This document shows, one piece after another, positions 1-7,219 of a DNA stretch of 9,811 nt. The stretch comes from Allobrachymonas sp. (lineage in GTDB: Bacteria; Pseudomonadota; Gammaproteobacteria; Burkholderiales; Burkholderiaceae_C): the NCBI GenBank assembly GCA_030538335.1, contig JAUNUE010000054.1, positions 1-9,811 on the forward strand, given 5' to 3'. A program made the translations under genes and the position numbers. Every line of letters starts with the position of its first letter. Within the stretch, counting starts at the first letter, position 1. The notes under the pieces were generated by a model. That model worked only from the letters and a program-made list of their open reading frames with translations. It was not told the DNA's origin and searched no databases.

Positions 1-1152
1 GGCAACTGGGACATGGTGGGCAACAACACGCCCGTGTTCTTCATCCGCGACCCGCGCCAGTTCCCCGACCTGAACAAAGCGGTGAAACGCGACCCGCGCA
101 CCAACATGCGCTCGGCCACCAACAACTGGGACTGGTGGACGCTGATCCCCGAGGCGCTGCACCAGGTCACCGTGGTGATGAGCGATCGTGGCATTCCCGC
201 CAGCTACCGCCACATGCACGGCTTCAGCTCGCACACCTACAGCTTCTGGAACAAAGACGGCGAGCGCTTCTGGGTGAAGATGCACTGGCGCACGCAGCAG
301 GGCATCAAGAATCTGACCGACGCCGAAGCCGCCGAGCTGGTGGGGCGCGACCGCGAAAGCCACCAGAAGGATTTGTACGAAGCCATTGAGCGCGGCGATT
401 TCCCCAAGTGGAAGCTGTTCATCCAGGTCATGCCCGAGACTGACGCGGAGAAGTACCGCCTGCACCCGTTTGACTTGACCAAGGTCTGGTACAAGGGTGA
501 CTACCCGCTGATCGAAGTCGGCGAGTTTGAGCTGAACAAGAACCCCGAAAACTTCTTCGCTGACGTGGAACAGGTCGCTTTCGCGCCCAGCAACCTGGTG
601 CCCGGCATTGGTGTGTCGCCTGACCGCATGCTGCAATCGCGCCTGTTCAACTACGCCGATGCGCAGCGCTACCGCCTGGGCACCAACTACCAGCAGATAC
701 CGGTCAACCGCGCGCGCTGCCCCGTCAACAGCAACCACCGCGACGGCATCGGCCGCGTGGACGGCAACTACGGCAGCCTGCCGCATTACGAACCCAACAG
801 CTTCGGCCAGTGGCAAGGCCAGCCCGAGTTTGCCGAGCCGCCGCTCAAGATCACCGGCAACGCCAAGCACTGGAGCTTCCACGAAGACGACAGCAACTAC
901 TTCGAGCAGCCCGGCAAGTTGCTCCGCCTGATGAAGCCTGAGCAGCAGGAAGCCCTGTTCGGCAACACCGCCCGTGCCATGGGCGACGCGCCCGAGTTCG
1001 TCAAGTTCCGCCATATCCGCAACTGCAATGCCGCTGACCCCGCGTATGGCGCGGGCGTGGCCAAAGCGCTGGGTCTTGATTTGCAAAAGGCACTGGCTTC
1101 GCAAAAAGACGACCCCATGTATGGCAACCCGCTGGTGGCGCTGCCGGTTTGA
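1..1152 (+). CDS. Catalase, haem-dependent monofunctional (5' end outside window)
   Basis: Breaks hydrogen peroxide into water and oxygen; normally a cytoplasmic homotetramer with haem b. The frame is open from base 1, so the start and about 120 N-terminal residues, including the catalytic His, lie outside; 383 residues are visible. Seen directly: the segment GNWDMVGNNTPVFFIRD at residues 1-17, which carries the distal-pocket Asn; the catalase stretch around residues 70-90 with HGFSSHTYSFW; KNPENFFADVEQ near 180-190; and RLFNYADAQRYRLG with Tyr218 as the proximal haem ligand. The C-terminus ends shortly after ADPAYGAGVAKALGL, typical of the small-subunit (clade 3, KatA-like) catalases, with no large-subunit flavodoxin-like extension. 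The gene converges on uup. Family identity is very secure; the exact symbol (katA or katB) is not. Confidence 0.97.
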   Translation, partial: GNWDMVGNNTPVFFIRDPRQFPDLNKAVKRDPRTNMRSATNNWDWWTLIPEALHQVTVVMSDRGIPASYRHMHGFSSHTYSFWNKDGERFWVKMHWRTQQGIKNLTDAEAAELVGRDRESHQKDLYEAIERGDFPKWKLFIQVMPETDAEKYRLHPFDLTKVWYKGDYPLIEVGEFELNKNPENFFADVEQVAFAPSNLVPGIGVSPDRMLQSRLFNYADAQRYRLGTNYQQIPVNRARCPVNSNHRDGIGRVDGNYGSLPHYEPNSFGQWQGQPEFAEPPLKITGNAKHWSFHEDDSNYFEQPGKLLRLMKPEQQEALFGNTARAMGDAPEFVKFRHIRNCNAADPAYGAGVAKALGLDLQKALASQKDDPMYGNPLVALPV

Positions 1153-1281
1153 TGGTGAATGGTCATTCTGCGCAGACGGTCTTCCATTGGCCTACCACAC
1201 GGCTCTGGATGGACGCCTGCGCGGAAATGCGCAAAAGATTGGGTTCTGGAAAAAGCATTCACCACTTTGTGGCGGCAACTG

Positions 1282-1335
1282 AAAAAAGCTGCCTCTGGCT
1301 TGTGCGTTCTTCAGAGCCAGAGCAGGTGTGCTTTT
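1282..1335 (-). terminator. Intrinsic terminator between convergent catalase and uup genes
   Basis: Arms CTGCCTCTGGCT (1289-1300) and AGCCAGAGCAG (1315-1325) pair with one bulged base and a 14-base loop. Read on the minus strand, the stem runs straight into six T (complement of A at 1282-1287), a good rho-independent terminator for uup. On the plus strand the nearest T run is only TTTT at 1332-1335, so it may stop catalase transcripts more weakly. The remaining bases of the 285-bp gap (1153-1437) show no convincing gene. Confidence 0.65.
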
Positions 1336-1403
1336 GTCCGTTCACAGCGATAAAAGGCTTGCGGATGCGAAGGGGCAAACAACTTATTGCGCCATCGCCA
1401 GCA

Positions 1404-1427
1404 GCTTGGGGCTTCGCCCCGGTAAGC
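1404..1427 (-). repeat. Short GC-rich hairpin just after the uup stop codon
   Basis: GGGGC (1408-1412) and GCCCC (1416-1420) pair around a TTC loop, extended by GCTT (1404-1407) and AAGC (1424-1427) with unpaired GGT between. It lies 11 bases past the uup stop on the minus strand and is not followed by a T run, so it is more likely a 3'-UTR stabilising hairpin than a terminator. The pairing is seen directly; the role is inferred. Confidence 0.4.
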
Positions 1428-1437
1428 ACTTGACGGG

Positions 1438-3348
1438 CTATGCGCCCAGCGCTTCCCACCGCTCCAGCGCTTGCATAAGGGCTTCTTCAATTTCGGCGTC
1501 GCGCTTGTGCAATTCGGCGGCGCGTTGCGCATCGCGGGTGTAGAGCGTGCCATCGGCCAGTTCGGCTTGCAGGGCGGCCTGTTCTTTTTCCAGCGTGTCG
1601 ATCAATGCAGGCAGGGCGTCGAGTTCGCGCTGCTCTTTGTAGCTGAGTTTGCGCTTGGGCTGCGCGGCTGAATCAGCGGCATGCACCGCAGATGCTTGCT
1701 GATCGCTGCTTGCAGCTTTGGTCTTGTCTTTCTTCGGCGCGGCTGCGGCCTGCATACCCTTTTGCAGATCACGCATGCGCTGGCTTTGCAGCAACCAGTC
1801 TTGTACGCCGCCTTCGTATTCGCGCCACAGGCCGGGTTGTTCGGGCGTGCCTTCCCACACGATGGTGCTGGTGACCACGTTGTCGAGAAAGGCGCGGTCG
1901 TGGCTGACGAGAAACACGGTGCCGTCGTAGCGTTGCAGCAGGTCTTCTAGCAGTTCGAGCGTGTCGATGTCGAGGTCGTTGGTGGGTTCATCCAGCACCA
2001 GCACATTGGCTGGGCGCGCAAACAGGCGCGCCAGCAGCAGGCGGTTGCGTTCGCCACCGCTCAAAGAGCGCACCGGCGAATTGGCGCGTGCCGGGCTGAA
2101 CAGAAAATCACCCAGATAGCTTTTGACGTGCTGGCGCTGCTTGCCGATTTCAATCCACTCGCTGCCGGGGCTGATGAAATCTTCGAGCGTGGCATCCAGA
2201 TCCAGCGCAGCGCGCATCTGGTCGAAATAGGCAATTTGCAGATTGGCACCCAGGCGCACGCGGCCGCTGTCGGGGGGCAATTCGCCGAGCATCAGCTTGA
2301 GCAGCGTGGTTTTGCCCGCGCCGTTGGGGCCGATCAGGCCGATTTTGTCGCCGCGCAGGAGGGTGGCCGAAAAACCATCCACCACCACACGCTCGCCAAA
2401 AGCCTTGCGCACATCCTCCAGTTCGGCCACGATCTTTCCGCTGGCGGCGCCGCTGTCTACGTCCATACGCACACGGCCCACAGCGTCGCGCCGCTGCGCG
2501 CGTTGCTGGCGCAGATCCTTGAGCCGCTCGATGCGAGCCACCGCGCGGGTGCGGCGTGCTTCCACGCCTTTGCGGATCCAGACTTCTTCTTGCGCCAGCA
2601 GCTTGTCGGCACGCGCGTTGAGCACGGCCTCTTGCGCCAATTGTTCTTCTTTCAGGGCCTGGTACTGGCTGAAGTTGCCGGGGTAGCTGCGCAACTGGCC
2701 GCGGTCAAGCTCCACAATGCGGGTGCTGACGGCATCGAGAAACGCCCGGTCGTGCGTGATGACCACTACGGCACCCGCAAAACCCAGCAGCAAATCCTGC
2801 AGCCAGAGGATGGCGTCCAGATCAAGGTGGTTGGTCGGCTCATCGAGCAGCAACACATCGGGCTGCGCCACCAGCGCCTGTGCCAAAGCCACGCGCTTGC
2901 GTGTGCCGCCCGACAGCGTGGCCACGCGTGCGGTGCCATCCAGCCCCAGCTTGTGCAGCGTCCATTCCACGCGCTGTTGCCATTGCCAGCCATCGCGGGC
3001 TTCAATTTCGGTTTGCAGGGCGTCAAGGTCGCCTTTGCCGGTTTCGTACTGCGCAATCAAATCCAGCACCGGCGCCAGACCTGCCTGCACTGCTTCAAAC
3101 ACGGTGGCGTCGTCATCCAGATCCGGCTCTTGCGGCACATAGGCCACAGCCAACCCCTGTTGCTGTTGCAGCGTGCCGTCATCCGGCTGATCCAGCCCGG
3201 CGAGAATGCGCAGCAACGACGATTTACCGGTGCCGTTGCGCCCGATCAAGCCTACCCGTTCGCCCGCCTGCAGCGAAAAATCCGTGCCATCGAGCATGGG
3301 GTAATGACCATATGCAAGGTGGGCGTTGGTGAGGGTAAGGCAGGTCAT
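1438..3348 (-). CDS. uup: Uup-type ABC-F ATPase
   Basis: A soluble ABC-F protein with two ATPase domains and no membrane segments. Uup in E. coli is linked to genome stability (its loss raises precise transposon excision) and to ribosome-related functions; the family binds ribosomes or branched DNA. Seen in 636 residues: Walker A GRNGTGKS (36-43), signature LSGG (145-148), Walker B with D-loop LLLDEPTNHLD (166-176), switch His199; a charged linker (about 235-300) containing LAQEEVWIRKGVEARRTR, diagnostic of Uup; then Walker A GPNGAGKT (340-347), LSGG (429-432), LVLDEPTNDLD (450-460) and His483. A low-complexity Ala/Lys tether (about 530-565) leads to a coiled-coil C-terminal domain (about 568-632, beginning KLSYKEQRELDALP), the Uup DNA-binding domain that separates it from EttA. 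Length matches E. coli Uup. The ATG at 3348 aligns with the family start, but no clear Shine-Dalgarno sequence is seen. Confidence 0.95.
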   Translation of the reverse strand: MTCLTLTNAHLAYGHYPMLDGTDFSLQAGERVGLIGRNGTGKSSLLRILAGLDQPDDGTLQQQQGLAVAYVPQEPDLDDDATVFEAVQAGLAPVLDLIAQYETGKGDLDALQTEIEARDGWQWQQRVEWTLHKLGLDGTARVATLSGGTRKRVALAQALVAQPDVLLLDEPTNHLDLDAILWLQDLLLGFAGAVVVITHDRAFLDAVSTRIVELDRGQLRSYPGNFSQYQALKEEQLAQEAVLNARADKLLAQEEVWIRKGVEARRTRAVARIERLKDLRQQRAQRRDAVGRVRMDVDSGAASGKIVAELEDVRKAFGERVVVDGFSATLLRGDKIGLIGPNGAGKTTLLKLMLGELPPDSGRVRLGANLQIAYFDQMRAALDLDATLEDFISPGSEWIEIGKQRQHVKSYLGDFLFSPARANSPVRSLSGGERNRLLLARLFARPANVLVLDEPTNDLDIDTLELLEDLLQRYDGTVFLVSHDRAFLDNVVTSTIVWEGTPEQPGLWREYEGGVQDWLLQSQRMRDLQKGMQAAAAPKKDKTKAASSDQQASAVHAADSAAQPKRKLSYKEQRELDALPALIDTLEKEQAALQAELADGTLYTRDAQRAAELHKRDAEIEEALMQALERWEALGA

Positions 3349-3398
3349 GCGAAGGGCAGCAGATGGTTCGGATCAGGTACAGTGGGGGAGTAAAGGCA

Positions 3399-3480
3399 GG
3401 GGCACAATGCGCCCCGTATTACTGCCGACGAGAGGGTGCGGGTGTTCGGGGCGGATTTGCGCCCCTCGGCTTCAAGCCGA
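3399..3480. repeat. Cluster of GC-rich inverted repeats between uup and the phosphatase gene
   Basis: Three dyads lie in the 138-bp divergent gap. GGGGC/GCCCC (3399-3403 with 3411-3415) and GGGGCG/CGCCCC (3448-3453 with 3460-3465) resemble each other in overall pattern (GGGGC, then a short AT-containing loop, then GCGCCCC) and lie 49 bp apart. TCGGCT/AGCCGA (3466-3471 with 3475-3480) directly abuts the second. None is followed by a T run. They could form 5'-UTR hairpins for either divergent gene or bind a protein; the sequence does not say which. No convincing uup promoter was found in this gap. Confidence 0.4.
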
Positions 3481-3486
3481 AATTGA

Positions 3487-4251
3487 ATGCGTTTGACAGA
3501 TTATTCCATGGCTTGGACAATGCGCACGCAACTGGTCACTTTTTCTGCCAATACCCGCGGGCGTGATTTTGCCGTGGGTGATGTGCACGGGCACTTTTCC
3601 ATCCTGTGGCGTGATTTGCAAGCGCTTGGTTTTGATACGGCCTGTGACCGGCTTTTTGCTGTGGGTGACCTGGTGGATCGCGGCCCCGAGTCGGCACAGG
3701 TGCCCGACTGGCTGGACAAGCCGTGGTTCCATGCGGTGCGTGGCAACCACGAGGCCATGACCCTCGCTGCGTTGTCAGGTGATGAGCAGGCCATGCGCTT
3801 TCACCAGGCCAATGGCGGGGAATGGTTGCAGGCGCTGGAAGAACCCCAGCGCAGCCGCATCGGTGCGACGCTGCAAGCCTTGCCGCTGGCGATGGAGGTA
3901 CATACGGCGCACGGTGCCGTCGGGCTGGTGCATGCAGACTTGCCTACGGACGATTGGCAGGATTTGCGCAGCAGCACCTTGTCAGCGCGTGATGCCAGTT
4001 ATTGCCTGTGGTCGGTAGACCGCATGGCGCAGCAATATGCGGGCGAGGTGCGCAATATCCGCGCCGTGGTGCATGGTCACATCACGCTGCCGCGCATGCA
4101 GGTGCTGGGCAACGTGCATTTCATTGACACCCACCACAGCCAGTTGCCGCCGGGGCAGCAAGGGCATTTCACGTTTCTGGAACTGGCAACGCTCAAGGCG
4201 CATTGCGGGCAGGGGCCGGCGTGGGTGAAAGTGCCCGCACGCTACCGTTGA
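3487..4251 (+). CDS. PP2A-type metallophosphatase (PphA/PrpA-like serine/threonine phosphatase)
   Basis: A calcineurin-like metallophosphoesterase of the bacteriophage-lambda/PphA protein phosphatase group; predicted to remove phosphate from Ser/Thr (possibly His or Tyr) in cytoplasmic proteins using two Mn2+ or similar ions. All metal-site motifs are visible in the 254-residue frame: GDVHG (31-35), GDLVDRGPES (60-69), GNHE (86-89), His149 in LVHAD, and HGH (196-198), with FIDT close behind. There are no membrane segments or signal peptide. The start is uncertain: ATGs lie at 3487, 3508 and 3520, none with a good ribosome site. E. coli PphA has about 22 residues before its GDIHG motif, which favours 3520 (GDVHG then begins at residue 20). 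The longest frame is given as the outer bound. It is divergent from uup and convergent with tRNA-Arg; substrates cannot be guessed from the neighbours. Confidence 0.9.
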   Translation: MRLTDYSMAWTMRTQLVTFSANTRGRDFAVGDVHGHFSILWRDLQALGFDTACDRLFAVGDLVDRGPESAQVPDWLDKPWFHAVRGNHEAMTLAALSGDEQAMRFHQANGGEWLQALEEPQRSRIGATLQALPLAMEVHTAHGAVGLVHADLPTDDWQDLRSSTLSARDASYCLWSVDRMAQQYAGEVRNIRAVVHGHITLPRMQVLGNVHFIDTHHSQLPPGQQGHFTFLELATLKAHCGQGPAWVKVPARYR

Positions 4252-4266
4252 AAAGGGATGAAAAAT

Positions 4267-4342
4267 TGGCGCGGCTGGCGGGGATCGAACCCACGACCCT
4301 CGGCTTCGGAGGCCGATACTCTATCCACTGAGCTACAGCCGC
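4267..4342 (-). tRNA. tRNA-Arg (anticodon CCG)
   Basis: Read on the minus strand it folds as a standard 76-nt tRNA: acceptor GCGGCTG pairing with CAGCCGC, then TA, D stem GCTC/GAGT with an 8-nt loop, anticodon stem TCGGC/GCCGA with loop CTCCGAA, a 5-nt variable loop, T stem GTGGG/CCCGC with loop TTCGATC, discriminator G and an encoded CCA (4267-4269). Anticodon CCG reads the Arg codon CGG. Immediately after CCA the transcript has ATTTTT (4261-4266), which may help termination. The tRNA lies 15 bp past the end of the convergent phosphatase gene. Confidence 0.97.
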
Positions 4343-4388
4343 GCTGAAAAATGGGTTGGCGTGGCGCACTTTTCAAGAAAATACGGTG

Positions 4389-4407
4389 GGCAACCGAGTT
4401 GGTTGCC
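4389..4407 (-). repeat. Hairpin in the predicted tRNA-Arg 5' leader
   Basis: GGCAACC (4389-4395) and GGTTGCC (4401-4407) form a perfect 7-bp stem with a 5-base loop, between the candidate promoter and the mature tRNA 5' end at 4342. On the minus strand it is followed, after a few bases, by TATTTT. It could be part of the precursor that is trimmed off, or a weak attenuator. Pairing is seen; function is a guess. Confidence 0.4.
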
Positions 4408-4417
4408 GTGCCTGTGC

Positions 4418-4448
4418 GCCCTACAAGCCAAGCCCGTGATTGTAGGGC
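4418..4448 (+). repeat. 9-bp inverted repeat overlapping the tRNA-Arg promoter; possible plus-strand terminator
   Basis: GCCCTACAA (4418-4426) and TTGTAGGGC (4440-4448) are perfect 9-bp arms around a 13-base loop, followed on the plus strand by TTTT (4449-4452). On the plus strand this is a fair intrinsic terminator for transcripts running past the phosphatase gene. On the minus strand the first arm contains the TACAAT -10 box of the tRNA promoter and the second arm lies just after the predicted transcription start. Confidence 0.5.
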
Positions 4449-4466
4449 TTTTGCGCGGTGCGGCAA
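4439..4466 (-). promoter_or_regulatory. Candidate sigma70 promoter for tRNA-Arg
   Basis: On the minus strand, TTGCCG (4466-4461; 4 of 6 consensus) is followed after 16 bp by TACAAT (4444-4439; 5 of 6). The expected start is near 4432, giving a leader of about 90 nt before the tRNA. The bases just after the -10 box are CACGGGC; a GC-rich discriminator of this kind is usual for stable-RNA promoters under stringent control. Confidence 0.55.
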
Positions 4467-4497
4467 TGACAGGCGGCGCGTTGCTGGTTGAAAAGCC

Positions 4498-5826
4498 TCA
4501 GGCGCTGGCGTCTTCTTCGGCTGTCGGTTCAGGAGGAGCCAGCGGTATCAGCCGCACTTTGGTGATTTTCAGGCCGCTCACTTCTTCAGCCACCAGCGCG
4601 TAGGGGCCAAGCTCAATGCGCGTGCCCACTTCGGGCACGGTGCCCAGGTGCGACAGCAGCACACCGGCGATGGTCGCAACATCTTCGTTCTCGATGACGA
4701 CGTCGTGGTCTTCTTCCAGTTCCGACAAGGTAACTTCGCCATCCAGCAGCCACGAGCCATCCGGCTGCAGCACCACCCAGGGCGATTCGTCGGTGTCCTC
4801 TTCTTCGATCACGTTCGAGATCACGTCTTCCATGGTGACGAAACCCAACGTGCCGCCAAACTCGTCGACCACCAGCGCCGCATGCACGCGGCCGCGTTTG
4901 AACAGCTCCACCAGTTCTTCGGCGGTGGAGGTGGCCGCCACGCTGGGCAGTGGGCGCACCAGGCGCTCCAGCGCAATCGGGCCGCCCTTGGCCCAGGCGC
5001 GGATGAAATCCTTGACGTGCAGCACACCGATCACGTCGTCAAGCGTTTCGCGGTACACGGGGTAGCGCGCCTGCGTGTGCTTGCTGATGGTGTCGGCCAC
5101 GGCCTCGGGGGAGGCCGCCACGTCAATGCTGAACATGCGCTTGCGCGAGGTCATCAGCTCTTCGGCTGTGCGGTCTTCCATCTCGAAGATGTTGGTGATG
5201 AGGCGCTGCTGCACCGAATCCATTTGCCCGCTTTGCGCAGCTTCTTCGGTGACGATGGCCAGTTCCTTGCTGGTGTAGAGCGAGGCCTGCTTGCCGGGAT
5301 CGCGGATGCCCAGCAGGTGCATGAGGCCAAAGGCCGTCTTGTTCAGCAGCACCACCATGGGGCGGAACAGCAGGTCAAAAAGGCGCATCGGCAGGTTGAT
5401 GAGTACGCTCGTCTTCTCAGGGGTTTGCAGCGCGAGTGCCTTGGGGATCATCTCGCCAAACACCACGTGCAGGTAGGTGATGGCGCTCAATGCGATGACA
5501 AAGCCGACGCTGTGTACCAGGTCTTCGGGCAGGCCCATTTTTTCCAGCGGGGCATAAATCCATGAGGCGACCGCCGGTTCACCGTACATGCCCAGACCAA
5601 TACTGGCGAGCGTAATGCCCAGTTGCGCCACGGCGATGTAGCCGTCTTTGCCCGCGGGCTTGTCAAACACCTTGAGCAGCCATTGCGCAGCACGGCTGCC
5701 GCTGTCTGCCAGGGTTTGCAGCCGGTTGCGGCGCGATGCCACCAGCGCAAATTCGGCGGCAACAAACAGGCCGTTGACCAGCACCAGAAAAACAATCACG
5801 GCGATGGGCAGCAGGACGTCAGCCAT
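4498..5826 (-). CDS. CNNM/CBS/CorC membrane protein (HlyC/CorC family, second gene of pair)
   Basis: An inner-membrane protein of the CNNM (DUF21) family, which includes Mg2+/Co2+ exporters and E. coli YtfL (PaeA), linked to polyamine export; the actual substrate here is unknown. The 442 residues show an N-terminal CNNM domain (about 1-185) with hydrophobic helices near 4-28, 63-82, 104-127 and 140-165 and the conserved GEMIPK at 124-129; two CBS motifs (about 224-280 and 287-343) that normally bind adenine nucleotides; and a CorC_HlyC domain (about 352-430) ending in an acidic tail. ATG at 5826 has a GGAGG ribosome site (5836-5832) with five bases between. It overlaps the 3' end of its upstream paralogue by 8 bases (5819-5826), so the two are surely co-transcribed and probably translationally coupled. 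No clear terminator follows, so reading into tRNA-Arg is possible. Confidence 0.93.
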   Translation of the reverse strand: MADVLLPIAVIVFLVLVNGLFVAAEFALVASRRNRLQTLADSGSRAAQWLLKVFDKPAGKDGYIAVAQLGITLASIGLGMYGEPAVASWIYAPLEKMGLPEDLVHSVGFVIALSAITYLHVVFGEMIPKALALQTPEKTSVLINLPMRLFDLLFRPMVVLLNKTAFGLMHLLGIRDPGKQASLYTSKELAIVTEEAAQSGQMDSVQQRLITNIFEMEDRTAEELMTSRKRMFSIDVAASPEAVADTISKHTQARYPVYRETLDDVIGVLHVKDFIRAWAKGGPIALERLVRPLPSVAATSTAEELVELFKRGRVHAALVVDEFGGTLGFVTMEDVISNVIEEEDTDESPWVVLQPDGSWLLDGEVTLSELEEDHDVVIENEDVATIAGVLLSHLGTVPEVGTRIELGPYALVAEEVSGLKITKVRLIPLAPPEPTAEEDASA

Positions 5827-7135
5827 TTTCGCCTCCGGTTTCTGCGCTTTCGGGCAGGGTGAAGCTCACACGCTGCACGGCGCGGCGCTGCATCACATCC
5901 ACCCGCATGACCACGCCCGAAGGCTCGAGCGTGAACTCGTCACCCACGGCGGGCAGGCGCCCCAGTTCGTGCCAGGCCAGGCCGCTCATGGTGTCGGCAT
6001 GGTCTTCGTCAATATCGAGGTCAAAACGGTCGTTGAGCGTTTCAACCAGAACGTCGCCGCGCACGCTGATGCGCTGGCCCTGTTCCAGAATGGGCTCTTC
6101 TTCCTGGTCGAACTCATCCTGCATTTCGCCAAACACTTCTTCGAGGGCATCTTCGAGCGTGACCATGCCCGCTACCGAACCGTACTCGTTGACGACGATG
6201 GCGGCGTGGCGGCCCGCGTCGCGCAGCGCCTTCCACAAATCGGGCACGGGCATCACGTCGGCTACCACCAGCGGAGACTGCATTACATCGGCCACCGTGC
6301 GTTTGCCGCTTTTGGCCGCGGCAAACAGCGCGCGCAACTGCACCACGCCCACAATGTCGTCGGGGTTGTCGCCCTGCACGGGGAAGCGAGAATGCGCCGA
6401 TTCGGCCAGCCGCCCGAGTGCTTCGCGCACCGTTTCGGTGGCGCGCGCCGTGACCATCCGGGTGCGCGGCGTCATGATCTCGCGCACCATGCGGTCGTCT
6501 ACGTTCAAGGCGCCCGCGAGCATGTCGCGTTCGCTGGCGTTGATCAGGCCGCCCGCGGCACTTTCATGGTATAGCGCTTCCAGCTCTTCAGGCGAATGCA
6601 CGTGCGCATGGCTTTGCTCAGAGTGAATGCCAAGCCACTTCATGATCAAAAAGCCACTGCCATTGAAAATGGCTATGAGCGGGCGGAACAGCAGCAGGCT
6701 GATCTGCATGGGGCGCAGTGTGGCCAGTGCCAGCTTTTCGGGGTAGCGCAGCGCCACGGTTTTGGGCAGCAACTCGCCCAGCACCACCTGAAAAATCGTG
6801 ATCAGAACCAGCACGATGATCACGGCCGCGACATTGCCGCCAATGGCGCCGAGCCAGGGCGCGAGCAAAGGTGTGAGGCGCGACTGGCCAAAAGCACCCG
6901 CAATCAGGCTGGTCACGGTAATGCCTACCTGGCAACCTGCCACGTAGTCGTCAAGCTTTTTGTGATCGCGCATGATGGCGAGCAATTCGCCCGCCTTGCG
7001 GTCACCCGCTTCAGCGGCCTCTTGCACGCGCGAACGGCGGGCGCCGACCGTGGCAAATTCAGCGGCAACGTAAAGCGCGTTGAGTGCGACCATCAGGAAG
7101 ATGATCAGCAGCGGCACAGATAAGGCAGCTAACAT
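5819..7135 (-). CDS. CNNM/CBS/CorC membrane protein (HlyC/CorC family, first gene of pair)
   Basis: A paralogue of the next gene with the same order of parts: CNNM domain (about 1-170) with hydrophobic helices near 4-28, 68-84, 100-122 and 140-166 and GELLPK at 120-125; a His-rich linker at 171-180 (five His in HSEQSHAHVH order); CBS pair (about 216-275 and 282-338, including MTPRTRM and VVNEYG); an acidic stretch DEFDQEEE near 340; and a CorC_HlyC domain (about 352-428). The family exports divalent cations or, for YtfL, polyamines; the substrate here is not known. The frame is open back to a TTG at 7147, but ATG at 7135 gives the usual hydrophobic start MLAALSVPLL and a 438-aa protein, so it is preferred. 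Neither start has a good Shine-Dalgarno sequence. First gene of a two-gene operon; a candidate promoter and Fur-like site lie about 100 bp upstream. Confidence 0.92.
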   Translation of the reverse strand: MLAALSVPLLIIFLMVALNALYVAAEFATVGARRSRVQEAAEAGDRKAGELLAIMRDHKKLDDYVAGCQVGITVTSLIAGAFGQSRLTPLLAPWLGAIGGNVAAVIIVLVLITIFQVVLGELLPKTVALRYPEKLALATLRPMQISLLLFRPLIAIFNGSGFLIMKWLGIHSEQSHAHVHSPEELEALYHESAAGGLINASERDMLAGALNVDDRMVREIMTPRTRMVTARATETVREALGRLAESAHSRFPVQGDNPDDIVGVVQLRALFAAAKSGKRTVADVMQSPLVVADVMPVPDLWKALRDAGRHAAIVVNEYGSVAGMVTLEDALEEVFGEMQDEFDQEEEPILEQGQRISVRGDVLVETLNDRFDLDIDEDHADTMSGLAWHELGRLPAVGDEFTLEPSGVVMRVDVMQRRAVQRVSFTLPESAETGGENG

Positions 7136-7149
7136 GGATGCGCGCAATT

Positions 7150-7167
7150 GTATCCAATCACGGATAC
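7150..7167. promoter_or_regulatory. 18-bp dyad just upstream of the CNNM operon start
   Basis: GTATCC (7150-7155), a 6-base spacer and GGATAC (7162-7167) form a perfect dyad ending 15 bp before the ATG at 7135. On the minus strand a TACAAT (7152-7147) overlaps its proximal arm, but no good -35 box is placed 16-18 bp from it. It may be an operator or a leader hairpin close to the ribosome entry region. A second possible leader hairpin joins GCGGG (7176-7180) to CCCGC (7196-7200). Confidence 0.35.
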
Positions 7168-7219
7168 GAACCTGAGCGGGCGCAACAGGGGCTATCCCGC
7201 AGGGGCGAATGGGTGCAAG

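Noticed and set aside
1149..1433. Small plus-strand frames in the catalase-uup gap
   Set aside because: They overlap the catalase stop and cross the terminator hairpin, and have no ribosome site or recognisable product.
2128..3393. 421-codon open frame on the plus strand, antisense to uup
   Set aside because: It lies fully opposite a gene with every ABC-F motif, its product is low-complexity and His/Gln/Ala-rich with no known motif, and such mirror frames are common opposite GC-rich genes.
4648..5565. 305-codon plus-strand frame opposite the second CNNM gene
   Set aside because: Antisense to a well-supported CBS/CorC protein; composition (His-, Gln- and Gly-rich) is that of a shadow frame, with no motif.
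5648..6574. 308-codon plus-strand frame opposite the CNNM genes
   Set aside because: Runs across the junction of two real minus-strand genes; no recognisable domain and no ribosome site.
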